Assembly: GCA_033032865.1 (NCBI GenBank)
Contig: JAWHQI010000148.1
Location: forward strand, 4,545,501 to 4,609,500
From: Dactylorhiza incarnata
Taxonomy: Eukaryota; Streptophyta; Magnoliopsida; Asparagales; Orchidaceae
Length of the DNA stretch: 64,000 nucleotides
Direction: 5' to 3'
Shown: positions 33,559-46,310 of the stretch, one piece after another
Layout: every line of letters begins with the position of its first letter
Position numbering within the stretch: position 1 is the first letter of the stretch
Notes under the pieces: generated by a model
What the model saw: the letters and a program-made list of their open reading frames with translations, nothing else
Databases searched by the model: none
Told to the model about the DNA's origin: nothing
Translations under genes and position numbers: made by a program

Positions 33559-36284
33559 CATGAAGGGATCCTTCCACGAGCGGCACTGTTCTATGTCCAT
33601 GAGCTCCCCTTCCTCAATCGAAGGATGAAAAAGATCTGTCAAAGTCCCTCCGACCCGAGGGCCGGACTTGGCCAGCCGATCTGCCTGGACGCTTTCTTCC
33701 CTGGGTATGTGCCTAATGGAGAAGGTCTTGAATGCCCTGATGACACCCCTTACTTTGGCCAAATATCTCATGAGTGTGGGCTCCCGTGCCTCGAACTCAC
33801 CCCTGATTTGCGAGACTACCACCATTGAATCCGTGAGGACTTCAACGTCGTGAACCCCCAACTCCTGAGCCAGACGTAGGCCGGCGATTACTGCCTCGTA
33901 TTCCGCCTGGTTGTTGGTGATGGGAAAGGGTATTACTAGCGTTTGTTCGATTTTCATCCCATGAGGGCTCTCCAACACCACCCCTCCTCCTAAGGAATTC
34001 CTGCCCGACGCTCCATCGACCAGCAACTTCCAGGGGATGTGGTGGAGAGCTTGGCCTTCCTCCATTTCGATCACATAGTCTGTCATAAAATCCGCGACCG
34101 CTTGAGCCTTCATCGACAATTGGGGGACAAAAGTGATGTCGAATTCGCTTAACTCCACTGGCCATTTTGCGAGCCTTCCTGAATGCTCCACCCATTCAAA
34201 GATTTTGCGAAGGGGATGGTCCATCACAACTTGGATCGAGTGGGCCTGTAAATATGGCTTGAGCTTCCTGGCCGAGATGACCAGAGCAAAAACCAGCTTC
34301 TCCAAAATCGGGTATCGGAGTTCCGCCTTCTTCAAAACCCTGCTTACGTAGTAAACGGGCAGATGCTTCTTGCCCTCTTCCCGGACCAAGACGGAGCTTA
34401 CGGCTTCAGCCCCGACCCCTAAATACACTGATAGGTTCTCCCCCTCCTTAGGACCTTGGAGTAGCGGAGCTTTGGTGAGCTGGCTTTTCAGGTCCTGGAA
34501 GGCCTCCTCACATTCCCCTGTCCATTCGAACTTCTGGTTACCCCGCAACACCTTGAAGAAGGGGGAGCATTTCTCTCCGGCCCGGGAGAGAAACCTGCTC
34601 AACCCCGCGAGCTTCCCAGTTAGACGTTGAACTTCCTTAGCATTTCGCGATGATTTCAAATCCATTATGGCTTTGACCTTGTTCGGATTTGGCTCTACCC
34701 CCGCCTGGGTAAGGAGATGTCCTAGAAACTTCCCCTTGCTGGCTCCGAATACACATTTCAGGGGGTTTAGCCGCATTTTATACTTGCGTGGAGTGGGAAA
34801 GGTCTCCTCGAGGTCGTTGAGGTGAGAGCTCACGCTCTTACTCTTGACCATGAGGTCATCTACATAAACCTCCAGGTTTCTCCCTCTTTGCTCCCGGAAG
34901 ACCCGGTCCATCATTCTTTGGTAAGTCGCCCCTGCATTCTTTAGCCCGAACGACATCATCTTATAGCTATAACACCCTTCCCTTGTGATGAAGGAGACGT
35001 CCTTGACGTCCGGGGGTGCATCCTAATTTGATGATAACCTGAAAAAGCATCTAAGAAAAACATTACAGAAAAACCGACGGCTGAATCAACCAGCGCGTCG
35101 ATTCGAGGCAAAGGATAACAATCCTTGGGGCAGGCTTTGTTTAATAAAGAAAAATCAATACACATGCGCCAGCGACCGTCGCCCTTTTTTACCATAACGA
35201 CATTAGAGACCCAGCCTGGATACTGAATCTCTGATACGAAACCTGCCTGGAGGAGCTTCTCTACCTCCTCGCGAATCGGCTCCTCCAGCTTGTCGGCGAT
35301 GGCCCTCCTCTTCTGTCTAATGGGGCGGGCTCCTGGCTCAAGGTTGATGCGATGGCAGGCCACGTCTGCATCGATGCCTGGCATGTCCGCCGTGCTCCAT
35401 GCGAAGAAGTCCACGTTCCTCTGGATGCATTCCAGCATCCTTTTCCTATCCTCTGGGCCAAGTCCCCCGCTGATCCGCACTTTTTCCACTCTTCCCCTTT
35501 GGATGGCGACCTCCATCTCGACCACTTCTTCAGCCGCCTCAAGACGGGCCGGCTCCTCCCATCTACTCTTCTCCTCCCTCCCCTCGGGCAGGGTCTTCTC
35601 TTCCTTCGGAGCCTCCTCCTCCATCGGCTCGTCACGCTCCTCCTGAGCCACTTCCTTCTCCTCTGCTGGGATGCTGCTCTCTCCTTCTCCTTCCTTCCTA
35701 CCTCCATCGGGCCCCTCCGGCCCCTCCATCTCCCTGTCCACCTTTTCAGCCTCCGCTATCCAAGAGACAGTGTTGACGACAGTCACATAGCACTACCTCG
35801 CCACCTTTGCATCCCACCGGATCCGGACCTGAACTCCTCCACTTCGGAACTTCAAGCACTGATGGAAGGACGAGGGAACGCACCAGAAGGTGTTGATGAG
35901 GGGTCGTCCAAATATGGCGTTGTAGCTGCTCGGAGCGTCGACAATGACGAACCGACAGTTCCTGGGGACCCCTCCCAACGTCACCTGGAGGCTGAATCCT
36001 CCCTTGACTTCTTTCCTTTCCCCCGAGAACCCGAACAGGGGTCCATCTGAGGCTTGTACTCTCTTTGCTTCTACCTCCAGCGCGTCAAAAGCCTTCTTGA
36101 AGATAACATTCACCGAACTCCCATTGTCGACCAAGATGCGGGAGACTGTGAAGTTTTCAATTGCCACCTGGATCACCAAGGCGTCGCAGAACGGGTCTTC
36201 AAAATCTGGCATGTCCTCCGCCGAGAAGGTGATCTCCGAAGGGGGTGGGGTTTGAGAGGTCGATGCGACGCTCCTCCTGAACAT
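33559..36284 (-). pseudogene. pol: Tat pol: protease, reverse transcriptase, RNase H and archaeal-type RNase H
   Basis: Protease at 36284-35793 has LVDNGSSVNVIF (DNG in place of DTG) and FGRPLI. One in-frame stop then separates it from an acidic linker and RT (35786-34956: VVMVKKGDGRWRMCIDFSLL, FFLDAFSGYHQIRMHP). A one-base frameshift near 35010 leads into MMSFGLKNAGATYQRMMDRV and YVDD (34866-34855). The ordinary RNase H follows in degraded form, then the archaeal-type RNase H (WKLLVDGASGRNSLGGG, ITNNQAEYEAVIAGL, VLTDSMVVVSQI, QADRLAKSG) that marks the Tat lineage. The frame continues across the Tekay-like insertion toward integrase. Catalytic residues are largely kept, so few mutations separate it from a working enzyme set. 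Confidence 0.92.
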
Positions 36285-36287
36285 CGC

Positions 36288-36628
36288 CTAGAAGCTTCTC
36301 TTGCGAGTTGCTTCTACTCCTACCCCCTCATGAATCACCCCGGCCCCTCCCCTAGCTCCCACGTCCGTCCTGTCTTCGCATCTATCATCTTCATCTCCTG
36401 GTAGCACCTCTTCGATCCTCACAGGCCGCTGCTGCTGCTGGCCACTTCCCCTCACCTCCAGAAATTCCGGGCAGGTGGCCGTCGCGTGACCTTCTTCCTG
36501 ATGAAAGTCACAGTAGGGCAACGCCACCCTTCCCCCTCTCCCCCACCCCCCCCCCCCCCTTCTTCCTCCTCTTCCTCGGCCTACTGTCATGGCTTGCTCT
36601 CGAGGGGGGTGAGGTGGTCTGGGACCTT
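36288..36628 (-). pseudogene. gag: Tat gag, C-terminal part with zinc knuckle
   Basis: Gly/Arg-rich segment (GRGRGGRRGGGGWGRGG) and the knuckle YCDFHQEEGHATATC, the C-x2-H-x4-H-x4-C form typical of Tat Gag, near 36515-36470. The rest of gag lies beyond copia-B at 46311-47403. The plus strand shows this stretch as a C-run plus CCTCCTCTTCC repeats. Confidence 0.85.
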
Positions 36629-36633
36629 GCCTC

Positions 36634-37875
36634 TGTTGGAACATGGTCTTCCGCATCTCCTAGGTTTGAGAATAACAAATCCTATGTGTATTTGATCTTG
36701 TGTGTTTAAGTGTGCAGGATAACAAAGTCCAGATGACTCAAGGATTACATAAGAAGGTTACCCCCAAAGTTGAGCCATCAAATCCAACACTCCTACTAGC
36801 GCCGGCGGTAGCACCTAGCGCCTGGCGCTAGCTTGCGCTCGACGAAATGCTCATCATTACGTTCGACGAAAATTCGCTCGACGAACTGCTTACTCTACCG
36901 CGGCGCGCTAGTACTAGCGCTGGCGCTAGCTTTCGCTCGACGAACTGTAAGCTGCGTTCGACGAAAATTCGATCGACGAAAAGAATGCTTAAGCGCAAAT
37001 TCCGGGAGTACTTATAGAAGGAGATAGCGCCTGGCGGTATCCGATAGCGCAGGCTATAGCGCGGAGCACAGTAGGCAAGAGAGAAATGTTTCCTCGGATT
37101 GAAGATTCTGCACCGCAGAATATGTCCTAAAATGGGATAGCGCCAGCGGTACCACTAGCGCAGGCGCTAGCGCTGTGGCTATAAAAAGGACCCCTCTTCT
37201 CTCATTTCAGAGGCACATCAGAGAGAGAGATTGAGAGCTAGAATTCCAGAGGCTGCCTTAGCCGAAAGTTGATGTCCTACCAAAGTTCTGCAAACTTCTG
37301 AAGGAGAATCTCATCACGCCGGATCCAAACAAAGTCCGCTTCTACAACGCTTATTCTACAGCGGATCTTCGTCTCCAACTTCAGAAGTTCATCAAGAGGT
37401 AGTTTTTAATTATTTTCATTTCTTATTTCTTGTAAACGGTTAGTGAAATCACCTCGTGTTGGCAACTAGGTCTGGGTAGGACTTAGGGCGGAAATTCACC
37501 TCGTGTTGGCGACTAGATCTAGGCTAGGTCTAGGGGGTGCTCGAGGCCATATCCGGGGAAGGGTTGGCTAGAGCAGCTTGAGGACGAATCTGGGGAGGAT
37601 AGGCTAGGGTCACCGGTTCGTGGGGATGCGAGTTGGGGTAGAAAACAAAAAGAGTCTACTATTCATCGCCACCGATTTCTAGCATTATTGAAATCAACTT
37701 TTGTAAAACCCTATTTGATATTAATAAAGCATGTCTCTACTTTATTTCAATTGTTTTACTTGACTTTTTATTATCTTAATCTCGCATTATTTCAAAGCTT
37801 TTCAAAATATAATATAAGTTATTGAAAACCCTTATTCACCCCCCCCCCCCTCTAAGGGCGCCTACCAATCCAACA
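36634..37875 (+). repeat. 5' LTR of copia-B
   Basis: 1242 bp. U3 carries GCTAGCGC-type dyads and CTCGACGAA motifs (36787-37170) ending at TATA box CTATAAAAAG (37179-37188). Ends with a run of C and TCTAAGGGCGCC. Confidence 0.95.
37179..37188 (+). promoter_or_regulatory. TATA box of the copia-B LTR
   Basis: CTATAAAAAG, 10 bp after the last GCGCTAGCGC motif. Same box at 45614-45623 in the right LTR. Confidence 0.75.
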
Positions 37876-37877
37876 AG

Positions 37878-37891
37878 TGGTATCAGAGCAG
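37878..37891 (+). other. Primer binding site of copia-B
   Basis: TGGTATCAGAGCAG, two bases after the LTR, complementary to the 3' end of initiator-Met tRNA. Confidence 0.9.
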
Positions 37892-37923
37892 TTTTATTCC
37901 AATCGGCATAACAACCGGGAATA

Positions 37924-39504
37924 ATGGCGTCTCATGATCTCGTTTTTCCGGAGGGTCAAGGGGTTAGTCGACCACCTCTCTTTACTGGGTCAGATTTTAA
38001 CTACTGGAAAAATCGAATGATGTGTTTTCTTATGACCATGGATGTAGAAGTATGGAACATGGTAGAAGTTCGGTACTCTCCTCCTACAACTGTAGTGGGA
38101 GAGGCTACATTACTAAAACCTAAAGATAAATGGGATGATAACGATAAACTAAGGTGTAAAAAAAATGTTAAAGCAATGAACGTTTTATATTGCGCCTTAA
38201 ATAGGACTGAGTTTAATAGAATTTCTGCATGCATAACTGCTTATGATATTTGGAATCAATTGGAAGTTACTCATGAAGGTACATCGCAAGTGAAAGATGC
38301 AAAGCTATTCCAACTGGAATCTGAATATGAAAAATTCAGGATGGATACCGAAGAGGACATCAACTCGATGTACACTCGCTTCACCAAGATCGTCAACACT
38401 TCAAAGGCACTTGGAAAGACCTACTCAGACGGGGACTTGGTGAGGAAAATTCTTCGCTCCTTACCTCCAAGGTTCAATCCAAAGGTGACAGCCATCTCGG
38501 AGTCGCACAACTTAAGAACGCTCCAGATCGAGAACCTTATTGGGAATCTCAAAACCCATGAGGTAGAACTCCAGATTCAACACGATGAATACAACAAAGA
38601 GCCAAAGAAAAAGGCGCTAGCACTAAAATCAAAGAAGGAGAGCATCGAAGATGATGATGAAGATGAAGAAGGTCTCCTGGTGAAGAACTTCAGGAAGTTC
38701 ATCGGGAATCCGGAAAGAAGGAACACATTCTGAAAATACTTCCAAAAGGATACTCGACGAAAGGGATCTTCCTCTTCATCAAGGAAAGAAAAAGGAAGCG
38801 AAGATGAAGAAGAAAGACCACCACCAGAGTGCTACCACTGCAGAAAGACCGGGCACATTCGGAGCCAGTGCCCAAAGTATCAAAAGGAGCAAAAAGAACA
38901 ATACAAAGCAAAAGAGAAAAAGAAAGTACTAAAAGCCGCAACTTGGGATGATTCTTCCTCTGAAGAGTCAAACGTGTCTGAGTCAAGTAGCGAGGAGGAA
39001 GCAAACTTATGCTTAATGGCAAAAAGCAACGATGACGACACCAGTGTTCTTATCGACACTGAGGTAACTCCTCCTACTTTCGAAGAACTCTATGATGAAT
39101 TTGTTCTAACTTGCAAATCCTATGATCAAAGTATAAAAGATAATATTATATTAAATCGTAAAAATGAATTTATTATCAAAGAAAATCCTAAGCTCACAAA
39201 AAAAATGATTTCCCTTAAAAAGAGAAAGGTTTCATGTCAAGAGTGTGAGCACTCTTTATTTAAGACAAAAGAACTTGAAGTTTATCTTTCTAAGGCCCTC
39301 TCACAAAACAAAACTATTGCAAAAGAAAAGGGGGACTTAGAGAGAAAACTAAAAACCTCTCTTTTACAAATTGAAAATAACAAAAAAGGATTTGAAAATA
39401 AATGTGTTATGATTGTACAAGAAAATACATTTCTTAAAAAACAAAATCATGACCTCAATATAGCCATAAAAAAATTGGGATTGGTCAAAAATCCCTGGAT
39501 ATGA
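37924..39504 (+). pseudogene. gag: copia-B gag
   Basis: Starts MASHDLVFPEGQGVSRPPLF at the first ATG after the primer site. UBN2-type body with WDDNDKLRCKKNVKAMNVLY and AYDIWNQLEVTHEG. A TGA at 38731-38733 replaces a Gln kept by copia-A at the same place. The frame resumes with the knuckle CYHCRKTGHIRSQC (38830-38871), an acidic stretch and a long coiled-coil-like segment ending at 39504. Copia-A reads through this point into the next segment (LDMILANQC), so the exit here is a frameshift, probably in the A-run near 39470. Packages element RNA. Confidence 0.9.
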
Positions 39505-42500
39505 TTTTGGGAAACCAGTGCTATGGTTCTGGAAAATTTGGGGTCGGATATAAAAGTGAACCCTACCGCCCGACGCTAGCCACTAACGTCGGCGGTAGCT
39601 CAACTGTTAAAAAATCATCTGTTTTTTCTAATGTTCAATCATCATCCAGCAAGAGCAACATAGAAACTCAGAAAATGGTCTCAACTCCCTTTATTTCGTG
39701 TGCTAATTGTCTTAAGTTTGGACACTCGTCTAGCTCTTGCAAGAATATAAAACAACGATCGTTAAAACAAATCTGGGTACCTAAGAAATCCACTTACTCT
39801 ATGGGTGGTACCTCTTGGGTATCTGGATCTTTACTCTCATCTTCTCTCTAGATTTGCAGGAAGGCTAAGGAAACAGAGGACGTGTGGTACTTGGACTCAG
39901 GCTGCTCCAAGCACATGACGGGCAACAAAGCAAAATTCCTTAGCCTAGAAAAGAAGAAAGGAGGGATCGTAACGTTTGGTGATAACGAGAAAGGAAGGAT
40001 CATGGGAGTTGGTACAGTGGGTAACGAATCCTTTCTTATCTCAAATGTTCTTTATGTAAAAGGATTAAAACATAACTTAATATCTATAAGTCAACTGTGT
40101 GATAAAGGATTAGACGTATTATTTGAATCATCCACTAATCTTTGCAAAATAGTTAATCCTAAAACAAAAGATGTGTTACTAACTGCACCAAGAATTCACA
40201 ATGTTTACATAGTTTCGTTTCATGATCTTTCCAAATCATCTATGAAATGCTTTATAACAAAAAATGATGAATTAGAACTATGGCATAGACGTTTAGGTCA
40301 CGTTAGTACAAAGCTCATTTTAAAACTAGCAAAAAGGGAATTGATTAGAGGATTGCCTAAGTTGAATGGAAATTTATCTTCACTATGTTCTCCATGCCAA
40401 AAAGGAAAATTTACAAAATCATCTTTTAAAAGCAAAAACGAAATTTCTACTTCAAAACCATTGCAATTAATTCATATGGATCTCTTTGGTCCCGTTAACA
40501 CCGCAATTCTTGGTGGTAGAATATACACTTTCATTCTAATAGATGATTTCTCAAGATATTGCTGGACTTTATTTCTCTCTTCCAAATCTGATGCGTTTTG
40601 CGAATTCTCAAAATTATGTACTCGTATTCAAAATGAACTAGATTTAAAAATAAAATGCATTCGCTCAGATCATGGAGGTGAATTTGAAAATGAAAATTTT
40701 AAATCTTTTTGTGAAATGTTAGGTATTAAGCATGAGTTCTCCGCTCCACGCACACCTCAACAAAACGGTGTTGTTGAACGGAAAAATAAGACAATCCAAG
40801 AACTAGCACACACCATGTTATCTGAATATAAATTACCTAAGTCTTTTTGGGCCGAAGTCGTAAGCACATCATGCTATGTAATGAATAGAGTCATGCTTCG
40901 CCCACCACTAAATCTCACACTGTATGAACTATATTATCAAAAGAAACCTAACGTTTCATATTTTAAAGTATTTTGATGTAAATGTTTTATTCTTAATACA
41001 AAAGATTCTTTTGGAAAATTTGATGAGAAATGTGATGAAGAAATATTTCTTGGATATTCTTCAACCAGTAAAGCCTATAGAATATTTAACAAAAGATCGA
41101 GTAAGGTTGAAGAGTCTATTAATGTTAAATTTGATGAGTTTATTCCATGTGCAGAAAAGCTTCCTACAGGTACAAATGATGAACCTTTGCCATCTTTGGA
41201 GCACGACGAAGAGGAACCTTCCAAAGAAGAGGAGGAGAAGTCCAAGGAAGATGAATATGTACCTCCAAGCGTTTTGAACTTCTCAAAAAATCATCCAAAA
41301 GAGCTAGTCATTGGGGAACCTTCTACTGGGGTAAGAACTCGATCCTCTCTTCATGAAACGTTTTCAAATATTTGCTTTGTTTCCGAAATCGAACCTAAAA
41401 ACGTTTCCACCGCTTTAAATGACGAATTTTGGTTTTTGGCTATGAATGAAGAGTTAGGTCAATTTGAAAGAAATAAAGTTTGGAATCTAGTAGATAGACC
41501 ATCTAATCATCAAATTATCGGCGTAAAATGGATCTTTAAAAATAAATTAGATGGTGAATCTAGGATTATAAGAAATAAAGCACGCTTAGTTGCTCAAGGT
41601 TATTCTCAAATCGAGGGGGTAGATTTTGAAGAAACTTTTGCACCCGTTGCTCGCTTAGAATCTATACTAATATTTTTGGCATTTGCGAGTTTTAAAAGAA
41701 TAAAATTATTTCAAATGGATGTCAAAAGTTCCTTTTTAAACGGGTTTATAAAAGAAGAAGTTTATGTAGAACAACCCCCCAGTTTCATAAATGAAAAATT
41801 TCCTAATCATGTTTACAAATTAGAAAAAGCGCTTTATGGTTTAAAACAAGCGCCCCGTGCATGGTATGATCGACTTACATCATTTTTGTTAAATCACGGT
41901 TACGTTATGGGAAGTGCCGACAACACACTCTTCATTAAGCATAATAATAATGATCTAATTATTTTACAAATATATGTTGATGATATCATTTTTGGAGCCA
42001 CTAATGAAGAGTTGTGTAATGAAGTAGTCTTAGTAATGAAAAATGAATTTGAAATGAGTCTTGTAGGAGAACTATCATATTTTCTTGGTTTTCAAATCTC
42101 ACAACGAACTGATGGTATCTTTATTTGCCAAACAAAATATGTTCACGATATGTTTAAACGATTTGGATTTGAAAATCTTAAACAAGCTTCTACTCCTATG
42201 AGTGCTTCTTTAAAACTAGGAAAAGATGAATCCGGAATTTCCATTGATCAAACGTTATATAGAGGAATGATAGGATCTCTTCTTTACTTAAGTGCATCTA
42301 GACCAGATATAATGTTTGTCGTATGTTTATGTGCTCGCTTTCAAGCCAATCCAAAAGAATCTCATTTAAAAGCGGTAAAACGTATTTTTCGTTATATATT
42401 AGGGTCATCTAAATTAGGATTATGGTACCCACACAATGATTCATTCACACTCCACGGCTATTCCGATTCGGACTACGCCGGTTGTTCACTAGATCGAAAA

Positions 42501-42934
42501 AGCACTAGCGGTACTTGTCACTTTCTAGGACCCTCTTTAGTAGCTTGGTCTAGTAGGAAACAATCTTCGGTTGCACTCTCCACCACGGATGACGAATATA
42601 TCGCACTTGGTAGTTGTTGTGCACAACAAAAGCGCAATTGACCTCAAAAACATTGATCTTAAATGCGCAATTGACCTCAAAAACACTATAGGATTTTGGA
42701 TTTCATCTCAAAAACATTGATCTTAAATGTGACAACAAAAGCACAATTGACCTCACATATAATCCTGTACACCACTCTAGATCCAAACACATCGATGTTC
42801 GTCATCATTTCATTAGGGATCACATTAAGAAAGATCATGTAAAAGTAAGCTTCATTTGCACGGACTCTCAACTCGCTGACATATTTACTAAACCTCTTCC
42901 CGATGCTAGATTTTGATTATTACAACTTGAGTTA
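39501..42934 (+). pseudogene. pol: copia-B pol: protease, integrase, RT, RNase H
   Basis: One frame with two stops (TAG 39849, TGA 40974). Order: second knuckle CANCLKFGHSSSSC; protease signature WYLDSGCSKHMTGN (39885); pre-integrase LELWHRRLGH and CSPCQKGK; integrase with MDLFGPV, LIDDFSRYCW, IRSDHGGEFEN and PQQNGVVERKNKT (D, D, E present); an acidic Glu-rich linker; RT with [48 protein letters not shown] and YVDD near 41973-41984; RNase H from [10 protein letters not shown]. After 42620 the RNase H is scrambled by repeated short segments, then resumes ([24 protein letters not shown]). Domain order integrase before RT is the copia hallmark. Confidence 0.92.
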
Positions 42935-43914
42935 GGTGTCCTAGATCTTTCGAGTTAAAACACATTCGTACACGCAATTTTGTAATTTTTAACCATCTAA
43001 AACATCTCCTAAAAATCTGAAATTTCAGCATGAAACTACTATTGGGACAATTAATCAAGATCAACAATTAAAAATTTCAAAATCCTAAAAAACTGTGTAC
43101 TGTTTCCCGCGCTAGCGCTAACGCCGGCGCTAGCGCACTTATTCGTCTTTCTGTAATTTTAAAATTTTGAAAATTTCTTAAAAATATATTAATCTATATG
43201 TACTATTTCTTTTTGCACTTCTGGTTATATTTCATTTTTGAAAAATCAAATACAAAAATACAAAAGAAAAATTACAAAAAATTTATGTTTTTTTTTTTTG
43301 TTTAAAGTCTATTTTTATGCAAAAATCAAATACAAAAATACAAAAGCCTAATTACAAAAAAAATGTTTTGCCTTTTTTGTCTGTCTTTTGTTTAAAGTCT
43401 ATTTTTTTAAAATCAAATACAAAAATATAAAACATTAAAACTATAAAAAAAACTGTATGGATTTTCCTATGAAAATCAAGCATGACTTAATCTATTATTT
43501 AGAACTTCTATAATGTTGCAATTCATCTTTTCAAACTACTTTGAACATTTTTTTATCATGCTTTGATATATCTAGTAATATGTGCATTAATTGTCTTGTA
43601 AAAGTTGTGTAGAACTAAGCTTAGCATGTCTCTAAGTATGAGTAAATGTTTTATGATTGATAATGATCTTTATTCACTCACTTATTTTGGCATTGTCTAC
43701 ATATGTGTTTAATCTAAGAATGCTTGTGTATGTTGTGCATTAGTACAATGAATTAAAATTGCACAAGTATCTTACCTACACTCCTTTATTTGCACGTTTA
43801 AAAGTTAAGAAAAGTGGTTATGTTTTTTCATAAATTATATTGGTTTGCAAAACAAGTGTATTCAGAGAACTTTGTACAAAACAAAAATCATAAAATAAAG
43901 TGATAAAGATAACT

Positions 43915-43978
43915 CCACCAAGCACTACTTGAACCTCCTGATAAGTCTTAATAAGCATTGTGAGGTTGAGCACCTTGG
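43915..43978 (+). other. Putative RNA hairpin H1
   Basis: Outer arms CCAAG/CTTGG, inner arms AACCTC/GAGGTT, loop CTGATAAGTCTTAATAAGC. Confidence 0.6.
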
Positions 43979-44093
43979 AAAGAATAGTGAAATATCTTGT
44001 GCAAATCAAATCTTTTCTTCACAATAAAAATCACTTACTCTTAAGTACACCGGATCACGAGTCTCAACATTAAAAATAAAATATGTGATCCCT

Positions 44094-44153
44094 CAAGCAC
44101 TACTTTGCACCCTGATAAGTCTTAATGAGCATTGTGTGTGCAAAGCACCTTGG
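44094..44153 (+). other. Putative RNA hairpin H2
   Basis: Outer CAAG/CTTG and inner arms CTTTGCAC/GTGCAAAG around the same loop (CTGATAAGTCTTAATGAGC). Inner arms differ from H1 yet still pair. Confidence 0.6.
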
Positions 44154-45068
44154 TAGTTGTACATTTTTATTTGTGCATTGAAGTGTGTGGAAGTGAAATT
44201 ACTTGTGTTTTATTGTGCTCTTACTTTACATATTTCTTGTATTTTTGATTAAAACATTTGTTTACTCTACTCAAAAATACACTTATGTACACATCATTAT
44301 CTTCCATAACACTTCTTCTCATGAGTATTGGATCCTAATGCAAATTCTATACTACTCTTTATTTATGAAATGCACTAGATAACCTAGCATGCTCTTTACA
44401 ATGTTTAGTATGTTTTGAAATTGTGAATTAACATAACATTGTAGTACTCTCTTTTTGGTAACATTATTTCATGCTTGGTTACTTTATTTAAAGATTTTAC
44501 TTGAACAATAATTTACAAAACATCTTCTGTATAAAATTGAACTCATATATCTGTTATGAATCACCATGTCTTACAAAAGATGTTTGATTGTATTTTTCTA
44601 AGTCTTCCGCAACTTTACATTTACCTTGTATTTGTTTATGCTATAAACTCTGTTTTATGAAAATATTGTGATACTCAAAACTCTGATCTATTTCAATGAA
44701 AAGTATTCTAAAAACTCCTTATCATTTTCTTCTCTATACAAGCTCGATCATGCCTTTATCTTATTATCAACTTTTAAGTGGTGTCTCCTTACCCACTTTT
44801 GCTAATAACAAAAGGGGAGAACTAACATGATAAATATAATCTGCTATCAAAATAGAAAACTAACATGCTTAATTAAGATGATAGCTTACATATTAGAGGA
44901 GCATTCACTTAGGGGGAGCATGTATTTAGGGGGAGCAATTCTAAATGCTAAAATCGATAGTTATCCTAAGTCATCACTCTCACACACACACAAGTAAGTT
45001 TCATCATGCTTATATATTAATGCTCTGATTTATCATTAATGGATTTGTTATTATCAAAATGAGGAGTT

Positions 45069-46305
45069 TGTTGGAACATGGGCTTCCGCATCTCCTAGGT
45101 TTGAGAATAACAAATCCTATGTGTATTTGATCTTGTGTGTTTAAGTGTGCATGATAACAAAGTCCACATGACTCAAGGATTACATAAGAAGGTTGCCCCC
45201 AAAGTTGAGCCATCAAATCCAACACTCCTACTAGCGCCGGTGGTAGCACTTAGCGCCTGGCGCTAGCTTGCGCTCGACGAAATGCTCATCACTGCATTCG
45301 ACAAAAATTCGCTCGACGAACTGCTTACTCTACCACGGCGCGCTAGTACTAGCGCTGGCGCTAGCTTTCGCTCGACGAACTGTAAGCTGCGTTTGACGAA
45401 AATTCGATCAACGAAAAGAAATCTTAAGCGCAAATTCTGGGAGTACTTATAGAACGAGATAGCGCCTGGCGGTATCCGATAGCGCAGGCTATAGCGCGGA
45501 GCACAGTAGGCAAGAGAGAAATGTTTCCTCGGATTGAAGATTCTGCCGCGCAGAATATGTCCTAAAATGGGATAGCGTCGGCGGTACCACTAGCGCAGGC
45601 GCTAGCGCTGTGGCTATAAAAAGGACCCCTCTTCTCTCGTTTTAGAGGCACATCAGAGAGAGAGATTGAGAGCTAGAATTCCAGAGGCTTCCTTGGCCGA
45701 AAGTTGATGTCCTACCAAAGTTCTGCAAACTTCTGAAGGAGAATCTCATCACGCCGGATCCAAACGAAGTCCGCTTCTACAATGCTTATTCTACAGCGGA
45801 TCTTCGTCTCCAACTTCAGAAGTTCATCAAGAGAGAGTTTTTAATTATTTTCATTTCTTATTTCTTGTAAACGGTTAGTGAAATCGCCTCATTTTGGCGA
45901 CTAGGTCTGGGTAGGACTTAGGGTGGAAATTCGCCTCGTGTTGGCGACTAGATCTAGGCTAGGTCTAGGGGGTGCTCGAGGCCATATCTGGGGAAGGGTT
46001 GGCTAGAGCGGCTTGAGGCCGAATCCGGGGAGGATAGGCTAGGGCCACCGGTTCGTGGGGATGCGAGTCGGGATAGAAAACAAAAAGAGTCTACTATTCA
46101 TCACCACCGATTTCTAGCATTATTGAAATCAACTTTTGTAAAACCCTATTTGATATTAATAAAGCATGTCTCTACTTTTTTTCAATTGTTTTACTTGACT
46201 TTTTATTGTCTTAATCTCGCATTATTTCAAAGCTTTTCAAAATATAATATATGTTTTTGAAAACTCTTATTCACCTCCCCTCTAAGGGCGCCTACCGATC
46301 CAACA
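45069..46305 (+). repeat. 3' LTR of copia-B
   Basis: 1237 bp partner of 36634-37875, same motifs and TATA box. Its terminal C-run is broken (CACCTCCCCTC), unlike the left LTR. Confidence 0.95.
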
Positions 46306-46310
46306 GCCTC

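Larger units (their letters stand above)
42960..45068 (+). other. Sirevirus 3' non-coding region with structured elements
   Basis: No coding frame. Holds a GCGCTAGCGC dyad (about 43110-43135), hairpins H1 (43915-43978) and H2 (44094-44153), and several PPT-like tracts (AAAAGGGGAGA near 44810, TAGGGGGAGCA near 44909 and 44928). Sireviruses are known for long 3' regions and multiple PPTs. I find no envelope-like frame. Confidence 0.7.
36634..46305 (+). mobile_element. Complete Sirevirus copia-B
   Basis: LTRs 36634-37875 and 45069-46305, TGTTGGAACATGG to CCAACA. Perfect duplication GCCTC (36629-36633, 46306-46310). Inserted in Tat gag. Primer site TGGTATCAGAGC (37878), gag, pol, a 2-kb 3' non-coding region and PPT-like tracts. 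The LTR pair differs by a few percent by eye. Gag and pol have three stops, a frameshift and a scrambled RNase H, so it is not autonomous now. Confidence 0.95.

Noticed and set aside
41187..41277. Start of an independent RT gene in copia-B at an ATG near 41187
   Set aside because: The same frame is open from 40977 on; the ATG is internal to a pol frame broken by a single TGA at 40974.
42960..45068. An envelope-like gene between pol and the 3' LTR of copia-B
   Set aside because: Some Sireviruses have one, but no frame here is longer than about 80 codons and none has membrane or coiled-coil features.
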